Translations under genes and position numbers: made by a program
NCBI GenBank assembly: GCA_023159155.1
Contig: JAJNNX010000106.1
Coordinates: 1-28,771 of the forward strand
Length of the DNA stretch: 28,771 nucleotides
Source: Ustulina deusta
Taxonomy: Eukaryota; Ascomycota; Sordariomycetes; Xylariales; Xylariaceae
Direction of reading: 5' to 3'
Notes under the pieces: generated by a model
What the model was told of the DNA's origin: nothing
What the model saw: only the letters and a program-made list of their open reading frames with translations
The model's database searches: none
Shown: positions 1 to 10,284 of the stretch, in pieces
Layout of the letters: the number at the start of each line of letters is the position of its first letter
Position numbering within the stretch: position 1 is the stretch's first letter

Positions 1-2188
1 AGTTCTTGTATATATATACCTTTATTTATAGCTTTCCTATAATTAAAACTTCAAATATTTATATTTTAAATAATATTTTAGTACTTTATATAATACTAGT
101 TATTTAATATAAATTAGTTTAAAAGCTAGTTTATTATTATTACTTAAATATTTTTTTAAGTTATATAATATATTATATTATATTTTTATTATATATCTTA
201 AAACTTTTTTTATTTTTTTATTATATAAGTTTAAATAACTTTTATATTTAGCAAAATAAATAAAAAATTCTACTAAAATTAGTTTATTATTAAACATTAT
301 TTTATATAAATTAAAATATTGGCTTTTTATGTAAGCTTTTTTTTTAAAATATAGTTTATTAATTAATAATTTTTTTTTAGCAAACAAAATATTTTTATTT
401 ATATAAATATTTTCTGCTTTTTATATAAAATATTTGTTTAATAGGTTGTTTTTAATTCAGAAATATAAACAAAAATTAAAAAAAAAAACCTTTAAATATA
501 AGTTTTTAAAAAATAAGTACTGTTTCAACTTTTAATATATCTTTATATACTTATATAATAGTTATATTAAAGTATATTTTTTCTAAATATTCTGCTTTAA
601 ATATTTTTTATACTCTTAATAGCTTATTAATTATAATTTTTAATACTTTATATAAAAAACGTTTTTTATTTATTTATATATTTATATAAAAATAATATTA
701 GTTCAATTTATTTAATACTAATTATAATTTATCACTATATTAAAATATAAGTTTATAGTATTATATATTTTTTTTTATATATAATTAGAACTAATATAAT
801 ATATATAATAGTTTTTTATATAATTAGTTAAAATAGCTAGAAATATTATGTAGAACTATTTTTTTATAATTTTTATTTTGTAACAAAAGTTAATAAATTA
901 TTATACTTTATTATAAAACAAATTATATAGCTTTTTAAAATAGTTTTTTTTTTTTTACTAAACTTTTAAAAATATTTAATATTTTGCTACTAAAATAATC
1001 CTATTCTAAATATTATATAGAAGTAAGATTTAAATATAAAATATTAGTTGCTTAAAAGTTTATAAAAGATATTATAGGACTAGGTATTTTATTATACGTT
1101 AAAAGTATAGCATACTCCTAGCTTATATAACGAGGTTATTAATTAATATAAAGAATAAATAGCGTTTTATAGTTAAAAATATTTTTTAAAAGTATATTTT
1201 TGATGCTTTATTATTATATAGTAATATATTATTTTAAATTAAAGGTTTTTTTTAACTTTATATATAGAAGTATTTTTAAAATTATGTTTTAGTTTTAAAA
1301 ATAAGTATTATAGAACTATTTTATTATATAGAAAAGTTTTTATTATTATAGTTTTAACTAAAAAATTACTAATTTAAAAAAAAAATTATTAGTAATATTT
1401 AAAATTATTATATAAAAAATTAAAGTTTATATATTAAAATATATTTGCTTTTTATAAGCTATATAATATAGTTTTTTTTTAAATGTTTTATTAGTTCTTA
1501 GTTTAAAAAACTTTTTATATAAAATATATTATATATCTTTATAATAATCTTATTATTAATTAATTATAATATTTATAGTTTAGCTAATGTAACATTTTTT
1601 ATTAGTACTTTTTAAAGATTTTTTAGTTTATATAAAATTTAGCTATATTTAATATATAAATATATAGCTTATATATTAATTTTTTTTTTTAATTGTTATA
1701 TAAAAATTATGTAAAATATTATTATATATATAAAAATTAATTGTTTTTTATATAGTAATTAAAAAAATACTAATATATTTAGCAATTTCTTTAGCTATAA
1801 ACTTATATAAAAAATTGTTTAAAAACATTAAAAATTATTTTTTAAAAGCTTTGGCGTTTTTATATGTTTGTTTTTAATAGCCTTTATATAATTAGCTATT
1901 GTTTAATATATTTATAAATATAAAAAATAAAAATAAAAAAGTTTAATTATAATATAAACTTTTGTGTAGTTTATATAATAATAATCAAAAAATAGCATAA
2001 TTATATGCTATTAATTATATTTTTATATAAAAGCCGAGCCGAAGTACAAACAAATAATTAATTTTTTTTTAGTAGTTTATTGCTAAAGAAACCAAAATAT
2101 AATATAAAATACGCGGCCTATACAACCAAGTTAAAATTCTATTTTTACTTTTACTAATTTATATTTTTTAGCTAAAAACATTAATTAG
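1..2188. other. AT-rich relic DNA, no assignable gene
   Basis: This stretch is almost pure A/T with stop codons in all frames. I could not align it convincingly with another part of the window. A few spots keep some G+C (about 1075-1140, 2030-2045 and 2108-2130), which suggests decayed transposon or LTR sequence rather than simple repeat. A 69-codon open frame on the minus strand at 178-387 is low-complexity Lys/Ile/Tyr/Asn sequence, as expected by chance in AT-rich DNA, and is not called a gene. Confidence 0.6.
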
Positions 2189-2439
2189 TATTAGGTAGCT
2201 AAAAAAATACAATATTGTACGTAACAAAAAAATAAAATAAATAACTATATATATTAATCTATTTTTCTAACTATCCGTACAAAAATAAGACTTTTATATA
2301 GAGGATTCTTATATAGTAAAAGAATTCCGCATATATATACTGTTTTTACAATTGGACCAACAGCTAATTACTAGTATTATAGAAATAATCTTATATATAA
2401 TTAGTAGTAGCTTTGTACGTAATCAACACTATTATTACA
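2189..2439 (+). repeat. LTR-like repeat D1, heavily RIP-mutated
   Basis: Direct repeat of 16907-17156, aligned end to end. The shared landmarks are a palindromic segment around 2208-2220, GGATTCTTATATA near 2302, CAATTGGAC near 2350 and the closing CAACACTATTATTACA. D1 starts TATTAGG where D2 starts TGTTAGG, so its terminal TG has decayed to TA. Differences are mostly G-to-A or C-to-T in this copy: GGCTAGGGGG in D2 is AGCTAAAAAA here. The 3' end is either CAACA at 2428 or TTACA at 2439, since identity with D2 runs to about 2439. No target duplication was found. It may be a solo LTR or a fragment; whether D1 and D2 ever flanked one element is unknown. Confidence 0.7.
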
Positions 2440-3626
2440 ATAATTATAAATAATATATATATAATTATTATAACTATAAAAAAAACAAAATATTATAAAA
2501 TAAAGTTTTTAGCTTTTTTTATTTATTATTTATATTAGCTATAATATAGCAATATATAATAATAAATAATAAAAATATATTATTTAATTAATAAAGTTAT
2601 AACTATATATAAATATTTATAAATAAGTTTAATTATCTAATTATAACTTTATTTAATAAAAAAATAAATATTATAAAATTATTAATTATATAATATTATA
2701 AAAATTTATATAAATTTTTTAGTATACTAAATATATAAATATTAAATAATATAAAATTATTTATTTTTAAATTTATAATAATAATTAATAGTTTTATAAG
2801 TATTAAGCATTATTTTAATAATATTTACTATTTTTAAACTTATAAAATAATAAAATTAACTAATTAAAAACTAAACTAATAACTTTATTTTTATATTAAT
2901 AAATACTAAAACAATTAAAATATTTATTAATTAATATATTATTACTAAAAATAGTAATAAAAATTAAAACATAAAACTTGTTAATAATAAATATTAATAA
3001 AACTATTATAAATTTTAATATTAAATAATAAATACTTAAATTAATTTATTAAATTTAAAACATTTAAAAAATAATATATAATATAGTAATTTTTATATAA
3101 AAATAATATAAGTTATAAGCTAATAAAAAAAAATACCTAATAAATTTTAAAATAAAAAATAAAGTTTTTTTTAAAAAAAAAGTTTTATAATATAAATACT
3201 AACTACTAAATGAAATTTTTAATTAGTTAAACTTTTTAAAATTTTTAAAAAATAAAAGTTTAGTTATATTTTTGATTTGTTTAATTTTTATAAAATAAAA
3301 ACCCTATTTTATATTAACTAATTATAAAAAATAAATAATAACTTTTTATTTTGATAATAAAATTAAATTTAAAATTAAATAAAATAAATAATAACTTTTT
3401 ATTTTGATAATAAAATTAAATTTAAAATTAAATAAAATAAATAATTAAAAATATATAAAAAAAATAAAAAACTATAGTACTAAATTGTTTAAACAAGCTA
3501 AAATTTTAATAATATTTAATATATAGCTTAAAATTATAAAAATATACTAATTAAATTTAACTAATTTTATAAAACTTAAAAAAAAATATCTAAATTTTTT
3601 ATAAAATTATAAAAATAATAATAAAA
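2440..3626 (+). mobile_element. 3' internal fragment of a C-family LTR retrotransposon
   Basis: Aligns by eye, in the same orientation, with 21046-22265, the segment just before the 3' LTR of the complete C element. Shared blocks include the stretch starting TAAATAATATATATATAATT, and TAGCTATAATATAGCAATAT near 2537. It begins directly after repeat D1 and runs into LTR C1, so it is a 5'-truncated element. No reading frame survives and no protein domain can be recognised. It may be a 3' untranslated or spacer region rather than former coding sequence. Confidence 0.7.
3329..3434. repeat. 53-bp tandem duplication
   Basis: A 53-bp unit beginning AAATAAATAATAACTTTTTA occurs at 3329-3381 and again at 3382-3434 with no difference that I can see; a third copy starts at 3435 and soon diverges. 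The homologous place in the complete C element (around 21845) has only one unit, so the duplication is specific to this copy and later than the divergence of the two elements. Confidence 0.85.
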
Positions 3627-3852
3627 TAATTAATATAATTTTAGCAAAACTTATAAAAATTCTAAACTTATATAGCAATAAAATAAAAAGTTTATATATA
3701 AATCAACCTATAATTTTATAGCTATATATATAAAGTTTATATCTATTTATTTTATAAACTTTGATTTTTTTTTTTTTTTTTTTTTAGCTTAGAGTTTTTG
3801 TTTATAGTATTAATAAACCAGCTATAGAAGCTTTACTCGACTAATCGTAACA
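3627..3852 (+). repeat. C-family LTR, copy C1 (3' LTR of truncated element)
   Basis: One of six copies of a roughly 225-bp repeat (also at 17503, 22266, 22994, 23843, 28351). Order of landmarks: TAATTAATATAATTTTAGCA start, ATATAGCAATAAAATA, the TATA-like GCTATATATATAAAG, a run of 21 T at 3765-3785, TTAGCTTAGAG, a stretch ending ACTCGACTAATCGTAACA. The ancestral ends were probably TG...CA; the 5' TG now reads TA. It is preceded by C-family 3' internal sequence, which makes it a 3' LTR. It directly abuts the minus-strand X element at 3853. Confidence 0.8.
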
Positions 3853-6345
3853 GCTTTTATTATAAAAAGCTTTGTTATTTTTTTTAATAAAGTATTAATT
3901 ATTATATTTTTTTATTTTAATTAATACTAAAAAATAATATTAAAGTTTAATAAAAAATTAGCTTTGTATATTTATTATATTGTATAAAATATTTATTTTT
4001 ATTTATATTAGTTAGCTAAGCTTAAAAAAAACTAAAACAAACGTTTTATATATTAATAGTTTTATATATTTAAATTTTTATTTGTGTTCTAATCCTATTA
4101 TAAACAGCTTATTTTTTTTTAATAATTAATTTAAAAAAGCAGCAATTTTACTAATATAATAAATAAATATATAAATATAATTATAAAGCTTAAAAAATAA
4201 CCAAATTAATTTAATATTTTTAAAATTATTAAAGTTTTAATTTAAAATTAGTTAAATTTTAATAAGATTAATTTTTATTTTTATTTTAGTTTTTATAACT
4301 ATTCCTAAATAATTAATAATAAATATATTGAAATAAAAATTTTTAAATTTATATATTAATAAAAACTTATTACTAAATAATAAAACTTTTTATTAAAACA
4401 TTTTTTTATAAGTTTAAAAAAAAATAATATAATTTTATAATTAATAATATTTAGTTTTATAAAACAAATAATATTATTAATATTTAAAACTAATATAATT
4501 TTATTTAATAAAGTTTATAACTAGAAGCTTATTTATAAACTTTTTTTTAAATAAAATAAACTATATAAATATTTAATATTAATAAAGTTTTAAAATATAT
4601 TTTTTATTATTAAGTTCTAATATTATATTAAATCTTAATTATAATAATAATAAAGTTTTAAAATTTTTTTTTTAAAAAACTATTTTGAAATATAATAACC
4701 AAAAAAATAAAAAGCTTTCTATTAATTTTATATTACTATTTAATTAATTTAAAAAAAAATTTTATAAAATATTAATTATTTTTAATTTTTTTTAAATAGC
4801 TTAATATAATTATTTTTAATTATTATAAACTTAATTATAATAAATTCTTTTAATGTTTTTTTAATTAGTTGTTTTTATTTATTTTAATAGAAATAATTCT
4901 AAAAAGTTTATATAATTTTTTTAATAATAGTTTTTTTTTTTTTTTTTTTAAGAATTATTATATAAACTTTTTTTGTTTTAAGTTTAAAAGTTTTAAATTT
5001 TTTTTAAATTGTTTTAATATTTAATAATATTTTTTTAATATTTAATTATATTAATTAGCATTTTTTTATATTTTTAAATTTATATTTTATTATTTATAAC
5101 TAAAAAGTTTAACTATAATTATTAGTAAAAATGAAACTAATAAAAATAAATTATTTAATTATATTAGTTATTATTTTTAAGTTTTTATTAAAACATTTTA
5201 TTTTATTAATTATTTAATATTAATAATAATATTATAACTAAAATTAATAATTTAAAATATTTAGTTTTTAAATTATTAATTAATAATTTTTATTATATAT
5301 ATTAAATATTTATAAATTTTATCAATTATTTTATTTTAATAGTTATAAAATTTTTAAAATTTAGTTAAACAAACTATTTTTATTTTTAATTATTACTTAA
5401 TTTATTATATAAACTTATAACTAATTATTAAAAAGATATAAGCTTTAGTATTATATAAAACTAAAGTTTTTATTTTAATATTATTAATTTATAATTAAAT
5501 AAATATTTTACAAATAATTAATTTATTTTAGCTATATATTTTAATTAAAATAACTAAAAAAACTAATAAAAAAACTTTTATTAGTTCTATTTGTTTTTTA
5601 AATTAAATAAACTACTAGAACTATTCTTATTATAAACTTTTTTTATTAGTTAAATATTTAAAACTTTAAGCTTTTAGTTAAAATAATTAATTAATATATA
5701 TTTTTTTATTATACATAAAATAAATTTAATTATTTTAATAAACTTTTTTTTTTTATAATTAATATTTTAAAACTTTTAAAATTTACTAAAAATTAATAAA
5801 TAGGTTTACTAAAAATTTAATTATTTAAATTAAATTTTTATTTAATATTATATATTAATTTAATAATTTTATTAATAAATAATTTATAAAAAATATTTAA
5901 ATTTATATAAAAATAGTTCTATAATTTATATTTTTATTATAATTTAATAAATTAATGTTTTTATTAGTTTTATATATATAAACTTAAATTATTTTAATAA
6001 TATTATTAAATAATTCTTTAATTAAATAAAAATATATTTTTATCAATTTTTTAATATATTTTTTTAATTAGCTTATAATATATTAAAATTAGTTATTTTT
6101 AATTTAAAATATAATAATATTTTTATTTAATTTTTTTATTACTTTATAAGCCTAGTTATTATATAAAGCTTTATTTTTTATAAACTTACTAGAATTAATT
6201 TTTTATATTTTAGCTTTTTTAATATAAATAAAGTTTAAAGTATTAAAAAATAAACTAATAAAATAAAAAATAAATAAAACAATAAAACTAAAACGTTTAA
6301 AATTAATATTTTTAAATATATTTTTTATTATTAAATTATAGTTAT
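3853..6345 (-). mobile_element. X-family retrotransposon, minus strand, downstream half (RIP-destroyed)
   Basis: Reverse complement of 17926 to about 20770. Clear anchors: 6301-6340 matches the complement of 17939-17980, 4140-4290 the complement of 20120-20300, and 3860-3960 the complement of 20690-20770. The element continues across the B insertion at 10492, where the interrupted sequence resumes exactly. By position it should hold the pol-like part, but every frame is full of stops and I could not identify reverse transcriptase or integrase motifs. Its 3' LTR is missing: at 3853 it meets LTR C1. No usable ORF remains. Confidence 0.7.
6342..6345. other. Target-site duplication TTAT, left side of B
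   Basis: TTAT at 6342-6345 is repeated at 10492-10495, directly flanking element B. Removing B and one copy restores the sequence of uninterrupted homologues: the complement of 17921-17945 reads straight through this junction. A 5-bp duplication is possible if G6341 and A10491 are the same base altered by a G-to-A transition. Confidence 0.75.
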
Positions 6346-6364
6346 TGCAGCAGGGCTAGTGCTA

Positions 6365-6440
6365 GCGGCCCGCTAGCAGCTGCGAATGTGGCTGCATATC
6401 AATTGTTAGCCGTATTCGGGCCGCCTGCAGCCCGAATCGG
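6365..6440 (+). other. GC-rich hairpin segment with a 62-bp indel in the B LTR
   Basis: GCGGCCC (6365-6371) and GGGCCGC (6418-6424) form a perfect 7-bp inverted repeat. A second hairpin pairs ATTCGGGC (6414-6421) with GCCCGAAT (6430-6437). GCTAGC occurs on both sides of GGCCC near 6361-6377. In the right LTR the 62 bp between GCGGCCC (6365) and the near-identical GCAGCCC (6427-6433) are absent, which fits a deletion between short direct repeats. This is one of the most GC-rich spots in the window. Confidence 0.75.
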
Positions 6441-6474
6441 CTGATCTCCAGCTATATTTAAAGGTTCAAATAGC

Positions 6475-6482
6475 TATAAAAG
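6475..6482 (+). promoter_or_regulatory. TATA box of left B LTR
   Basis: TATAAAAG in a conserved position within the terminal repeat, identical in the right repeat despite heavy mutation around it. It is the expected RNA polymerase II start element of an LTR. No functional evidence is possible from sequence alone. Confidence 0.5.
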
Positions 6483-8777
6483 CCTTCACACTTCTTTAAG
6501 CAACACTTATTTAATATATATAAAAATTTATATTAGTTTTTTAGTAATAAGCGCTTTAGTTTATTTTCATTATTTTTAGTTATTTTTAGTATTAAGTTGC
6601 TTTATTTTTTTTTAATAATATTTTTAGTAAAGCTATAATAAAGTAGTCCGTTATATAAATTTATATATAATAATGTTTGTATATATTTATTGCTTTTTAG
6701 AGCACAACTCATAATTAGAAACCAATACTTAACGCTTTTTTATATAAATTATTATATAAATATATCCACAATATATTAATAGACTTAATACTAGCTATAT
6801 AAAAACCAACCTAGCTAACTTAATTAATTAACTTATTAGCTAGTTAATTAGCTAACCTATAAACAGCCAATTCTTTATACTAATATATTTATAAGCAGCT
6901 TTTTATATAAAACTACATATAAGTTTGCTTATAGCTATACATTTTCTAGAAAACCTAGTTTATTATTAATCAGTCCGTTTATATATCTATATAACTAACC
7001 AAGCTAATTATTAGCTTAGCTATATTAATTAGCCTTATTACTTTTGCTGCTTTAGCTATACGTATTTACTGCCGAGTCCCTTGCTAGAATATACCCATAA
7101 ATAACCCGTTATATAAATTTATATATAACCTTGCTTATAGCTGTTTAAGTTTAAGCAAGCCTTTAAATAATTATTCTAGTTAGCCAAGCTAATAATATAT
7201 ATTAATTAGCCTAATTAGCCTAGTTTTATATTAATTAGTTAGTTTATATATTTATATATATATTTAAGCAGCCCGTTATATAAATTTATATATAAATATG
7301 CTTATATTTATATATTATATATATAATATACCGATTAGCTAATTATTTTTATTTTTGAAGCTTTATTAGTTAGCTATATATATTATTAAGTTAATTAATT
7401 AGTTAGTTAATCTTTTTGTTAAGAAGTTATTAAAACAAACCTATATATATTTTCTAGTTTAAAAAAAGTTCTTTATTTTAAGCTGCCGATTAATTAATTA
7501 ATTAGTTAGTTAATTAACTAATTGCTTTATAAGTTCTTTATCCGAATATACTTATAAGCCAAGTCCTATATAAATTATTATATAAACTAGCTTATAAATA
7601 TATAGCTTCTAAAAAAACCTTTGTTTTAGTTTATAATTGCTAATTCTTAACTTTACTATATTAATTAGCTAAATTGCTTTATTAGCTAGCTATATATATT
7701 ATTACTGTATTAATTAGTTAAATCTATATTTAAATATTTATATAAATAGGTTGCTATATAAATTTTTATATAAACTTGCTTATATATATATTACCTATAA
7801 AAAGCTATTACTTTAAATCTTTTATTTAATCTTTTAGTTAGCGTTTTATTAATAATTAGTTAGATTTTTTATTATAAATAATTGTATAAATAGATCCCTA
7901 TATATATTTATATAAAAATATGCTTATGTTACTATAGCTTATAAAAAAGTCCGCTCCAAGCTTTTATTAGCTATATATATACTTCCGTTTTTATTAATTT
8001 TATTATCTAGCATTTTTAGTATTTTTTAGCGTTTTTTAGCATATTTAGCATTTTTATTATTTTTTGTTATTTTTAGGCTTTTATACCGTTAATTAGCTAG
8101 TTCCCTATATAAATCGCTATATAAACAAGTACCTATATAGTTTATATAAAAATCAGCTTAAATATATATAGTCTAAAAAAAGTATTATTTAGACTTTGTT
8201 TTTAAAAGCTTTATTTTAGAAGCATTATTTTTATTGTAGTATTAGCGCTATATATTGCCTTTTATATTATTAATTAGCTAGACCGTTTATATTTAATAGC
8301 TTATAAATATATTTATAGCTTATAGAAAAGCGTTTATTCATAGTTTTAATTAATAAATTATTATATTAATAATTAGCCAATCTTTTATTTAGCCCTTTAT
8401 TTAATAGCTATATAAGTAGATCTCTATATAATTTATATATAAATATGCTCCTATACCTATAGTCCAAAAAAAACTATTGTTTAGCTAAGTAATTAATAAA
8501 CTACTATATTACTAATCGGCTAATTTAGCTATATATACATTAATTAGTTATATATACGTTAGCTAGTTTAAACATTATATATATATACTGCTAATTAGCT
8601 AATTTAGCTATTATATATATATATAAATAGCTACCCATACTAATTTATATATATATATGCTTATATTTAACTATTATATTTTATCCGCTATTAATTAGCA
8701 ATTTTATTATATATATATTAATTAGCACGTTTATATTAATTTTATATATATATAAACAAGTCTAAATATTGTTTTAT

Positions 8778-8980
8778 TGATAGAATGACTGATGGGTATA
8801 TAAATAAAGATGATGAATTAAGAAAGAGTGGGTGCGTAGCAGAATATTGGAAGGTCCAATATATCTGTGTGCGAGGTCCCACTCACAGGAGCACAGGCCA
8901 CCTAGTGCGGACCTGTCCTGACCTGGGGCATAGGCCACCATTCAAGGTTGCTAGTTCGAGCCCCCTATAGGTCTCTATCA
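8778..8980 (+). mobile_element. 203-bp TG...CA element with 5-bp target duplication (probable solo LTR)
   Basis: It begins TGATAGA and ends TCTATCA (perfect 7-bp terminal inverted repeat) and is flanked by TTTAT at 8773-8777 and at 8981-8985. TG...CA ends and a 5-bp duplication are the signature of LTR-retrotransposon integrase. Base composition is near normal and CpG survives, unlike its surroundings, so it is young or too short for RIP. It carries a TATA-like TATATAAATA at about 8798 with AATAAA overlapping, then three consecutive hairpins (8826-8884, 8886-8920, 8920-8973). A polymerase III B-box-like GTTCGAGCC lies at 8954-8962, but no A box or tRNA cloverleaf fits. A 61-codon open frame inside (8785-8970) shows no protein-like features and is taken as chance. 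Alternatives: a structured non-coding RNA gene or a SINE-like element. Confidence 0.7.
8826..8884 (+). other. Long 24-bp hairpin inside the 203-bp element
   Basis: GAGTGGG (8826-8832) pairs with CCCACTC (8878-8884). GCGTA (8834-8838) pairs with TGTGC (8868-8872) using two G-T wobbles. CAGA (8840-8843) pairs with TCTG (8864-8867), and ATATTGGA (8844-8851) pairs with TCCAATAT (8855-8862) around a 3-base loop. The bulges are small (8833, 8839, 8863) apart from GAGGT at 8873-8877. Two further hairpins follow: CAGGA-GCAC with GTGC...TCCTG (8886-8920), and GACCT-GGGGC with GCCCC...AGGTC (8920-8973). Confidence 0.75.
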
Positions 8981-9836
8981 TTTATATAAACAAGTACTTT
9001 TACTAATATTATGTTTGCTATTAATTAGTAATTTTTAGCTATTTTATTATATATACGTTAATTAGCAAGTTTACTACGTTTTAGTTGCGATTTTAAGCTA
9101 TATTCGCTATTAATTAGCAAGTTTACCACGTTTTAGTTATATATAAGCAGGCATACATATAGTTTTTTATATAAACCTGTTTATATATATATTAATCACT
9201 TATATAAAGGTTTTTTAATTAGTTCTACACTATTTATACTAATTAGTTTATTTGTTTGCTATACTAATTAATTAGTATATTATATAAAAAATCTAAGCAT
9301 ATAAGCAATTACTTATATAAATTATATAGCAATTTGCTTATATTTATATAACTTATATATTATATGCTTTATATATATAATACTATATATATAATATAAC
9401 ACTAACAAATTATTATTGCTATACTAATTAATTATTTAGTTATATATAAACAACTACTTATATTATTTATATATAAACTTATTTATATTATATATATTAT
9501 ATAGTTATTATAGTATTACTAATTAGTTAATTTATTATTGCTTTATTAATTAGTTATTTTATTATTATTATATATATAATATAGCGCTACTAATCAATTT
9601 TTTTTAGCTAAATATATATATAAATAGCCGCTTATACTAATTTATATAAAAACACGCTTATATTTGCATTTTTTTTAAAGTTATTTATAAAATCTATTTA
9701 TAAAGCTAATCAAAGCCTATTTTATAAACTCTAACCTATATATATACCGTTAAAAAATATTACTATAGTTATATAAAGATTTATATATATAAAAAGTAAT
9801 AAAAGCTATAGCATAATTTTTTATATAGAGATTTAG

Positions 9837-9880
9837 CTTAGGTTCGAAGTAGTAGCTAACCGTAGCACCTACTTAGGTTC
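9837..9880. repeat. Short direct and inverted repeat with residual GC
   Basis: CTTAGGTTC occurs at 9837-9845 and 9872-9880. Between them AAGTAG (9847-9852) and CTACTT (9869-9874) are complementary. It lies in the right-hand interior of element B, outside the hairpin array, and has no assignable role. Confidence 0.45.
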
Positions 9881-9991
9881 TAATATAAAATACTAGCAAA
9901 TATTGCTATATATATTAAGTCTAAATAGAATTATATATATTTTATATAAAAATATATCAAAAAAATACAAAAAAATAAAGCATTTAAAAAG

Positions 9992-10045
9992 CTAAAAAGT
10001 TATACTAAAAAGTTATGCCAAAAGGTATACTAAAAGGCATATAGA
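9992..10045. repeat. 12-13 bp minisatellite
   Basis: About four units of the form CTAAAAAGTTATA / CTAAAAAGTTATGC / CAAAAGGTATA / CTAAAAGGCATA follow one another. They lie in B upstream of its right terminal repeat. The later units keep more G, so mutation is uneven along the array. Confidence 0.5.
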
Positions 10046-10284
10046 CCAAAAAAAGATCTTTGAACCAAAAGAAATCTAGTATAATATATAACCGGTTTGG
10101 CAATCAGCTAATCAAAAGCTTAATAGCTTAGTAAGTTAGGGCTAGTTTTTTTTTTTTTTTTTTAAGCTATTAAAGCCTCGGGGTTCAAGTAAATATTATG
10201 TTATATTATTTTTTTTAATATTTTTAGTTCTGCATTTTTGGATTTAAAGCTATCTAAAAAATAAAGCTTCAAATAAGAAAAGTT

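Larger units (their letters stand above)
6346..6614 (+). repeat. Left terminal repeat (LTR) of element B
   Basis: Matches 10285-10491 over its whole length, apart from a 62-bp segment present only here. This copy is the more mutated: it reads AAGGTTCAAATAG where the right copy reads GGGGTTCGAATAG, and CCTTCACAC where the right copy has CTTTCGAAC. Differences are mostly transitions. The end is AT-rich and is set by alignment with the right repeat, so it may be off by a few bases. Confidence 0.8.
6640..9665. repeat. Array of about 17 diverged palindromic (hairpin) units
   Basis: A motif of about 40-46 bp recurs at irregular 100-250 bp spacing. Its centre is TATATAAATTTATATA, a perfect 16-bp palindrome (exact at 6652-6667, 7110-7125 and 7277-7292), often flanked by ATAAGCA on the left and TGCTTAT on the right, which are complementary. 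Good units lie at 6891-6932, 7265-7304, 7554-7595, 9141-9186 and 9301-9341; weaker ones begin near 6741, 6971, 7746, 7885, 8103, 8131, 8412, 8622, 8741, 9441 and 9620. Intervening sequence is rich in TTAATTAGCTA-type words and lacks ORFs. RIP acts on both strands, so it tends to preserve or exaggerate palindromes; the original units were probably longer GC-containing inverted repeats. Confidence 0.65.

Noticed and set aside
178..387. Open frame of 69 codons on the minus strand
   Set aside because: Low-complexity Lys/Ile/Tyr/Asn composition from AT-rich DNA, no start context, no domain and no neighbouring gene. Frames of this length are expected by chance in 28 kb.
8785..8815. Hammerhead ribozyme or box C/D snoRNA (CTGATG at 8789, GATGATGA near 8810)
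   Set aside because: No GAAA-stem II arrangement or adjacent stem I for a hammerhead. For a C/D RNA the CTGA at 8918 lacks a terminal stem pairing with the flank of box C.
8785..8970. Open frame of 61 codons inside the 203-bp element
   Set aside because: The sequence is better explained by the hairpins and LTR-like ends; the frame has no protein-like pattern and covers almost the whole element only because the element has few stops.
8910..8973. tRNA gene (GACCTGT can pair with ATAGGTC, B-box-like GTTCGAGCC)
   Set aside because: Only 33 bases lie between the acceptor arm and T arm, the T stem has three mismatches, and no D or anticodon arm fits.
6640..9665. CRISPR array
   Set aside because: Repeat units are diverged, palindromic and irregularly spaced by 100-250 bp, lie inside a transposon with LTRs, and there are no cas genes.
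10180..10200. B-box-like GGGGTTCAAG
   Set aside because: No A box at a suitable distance and no cloverleaf; it is an isolated GC remnant in element B.
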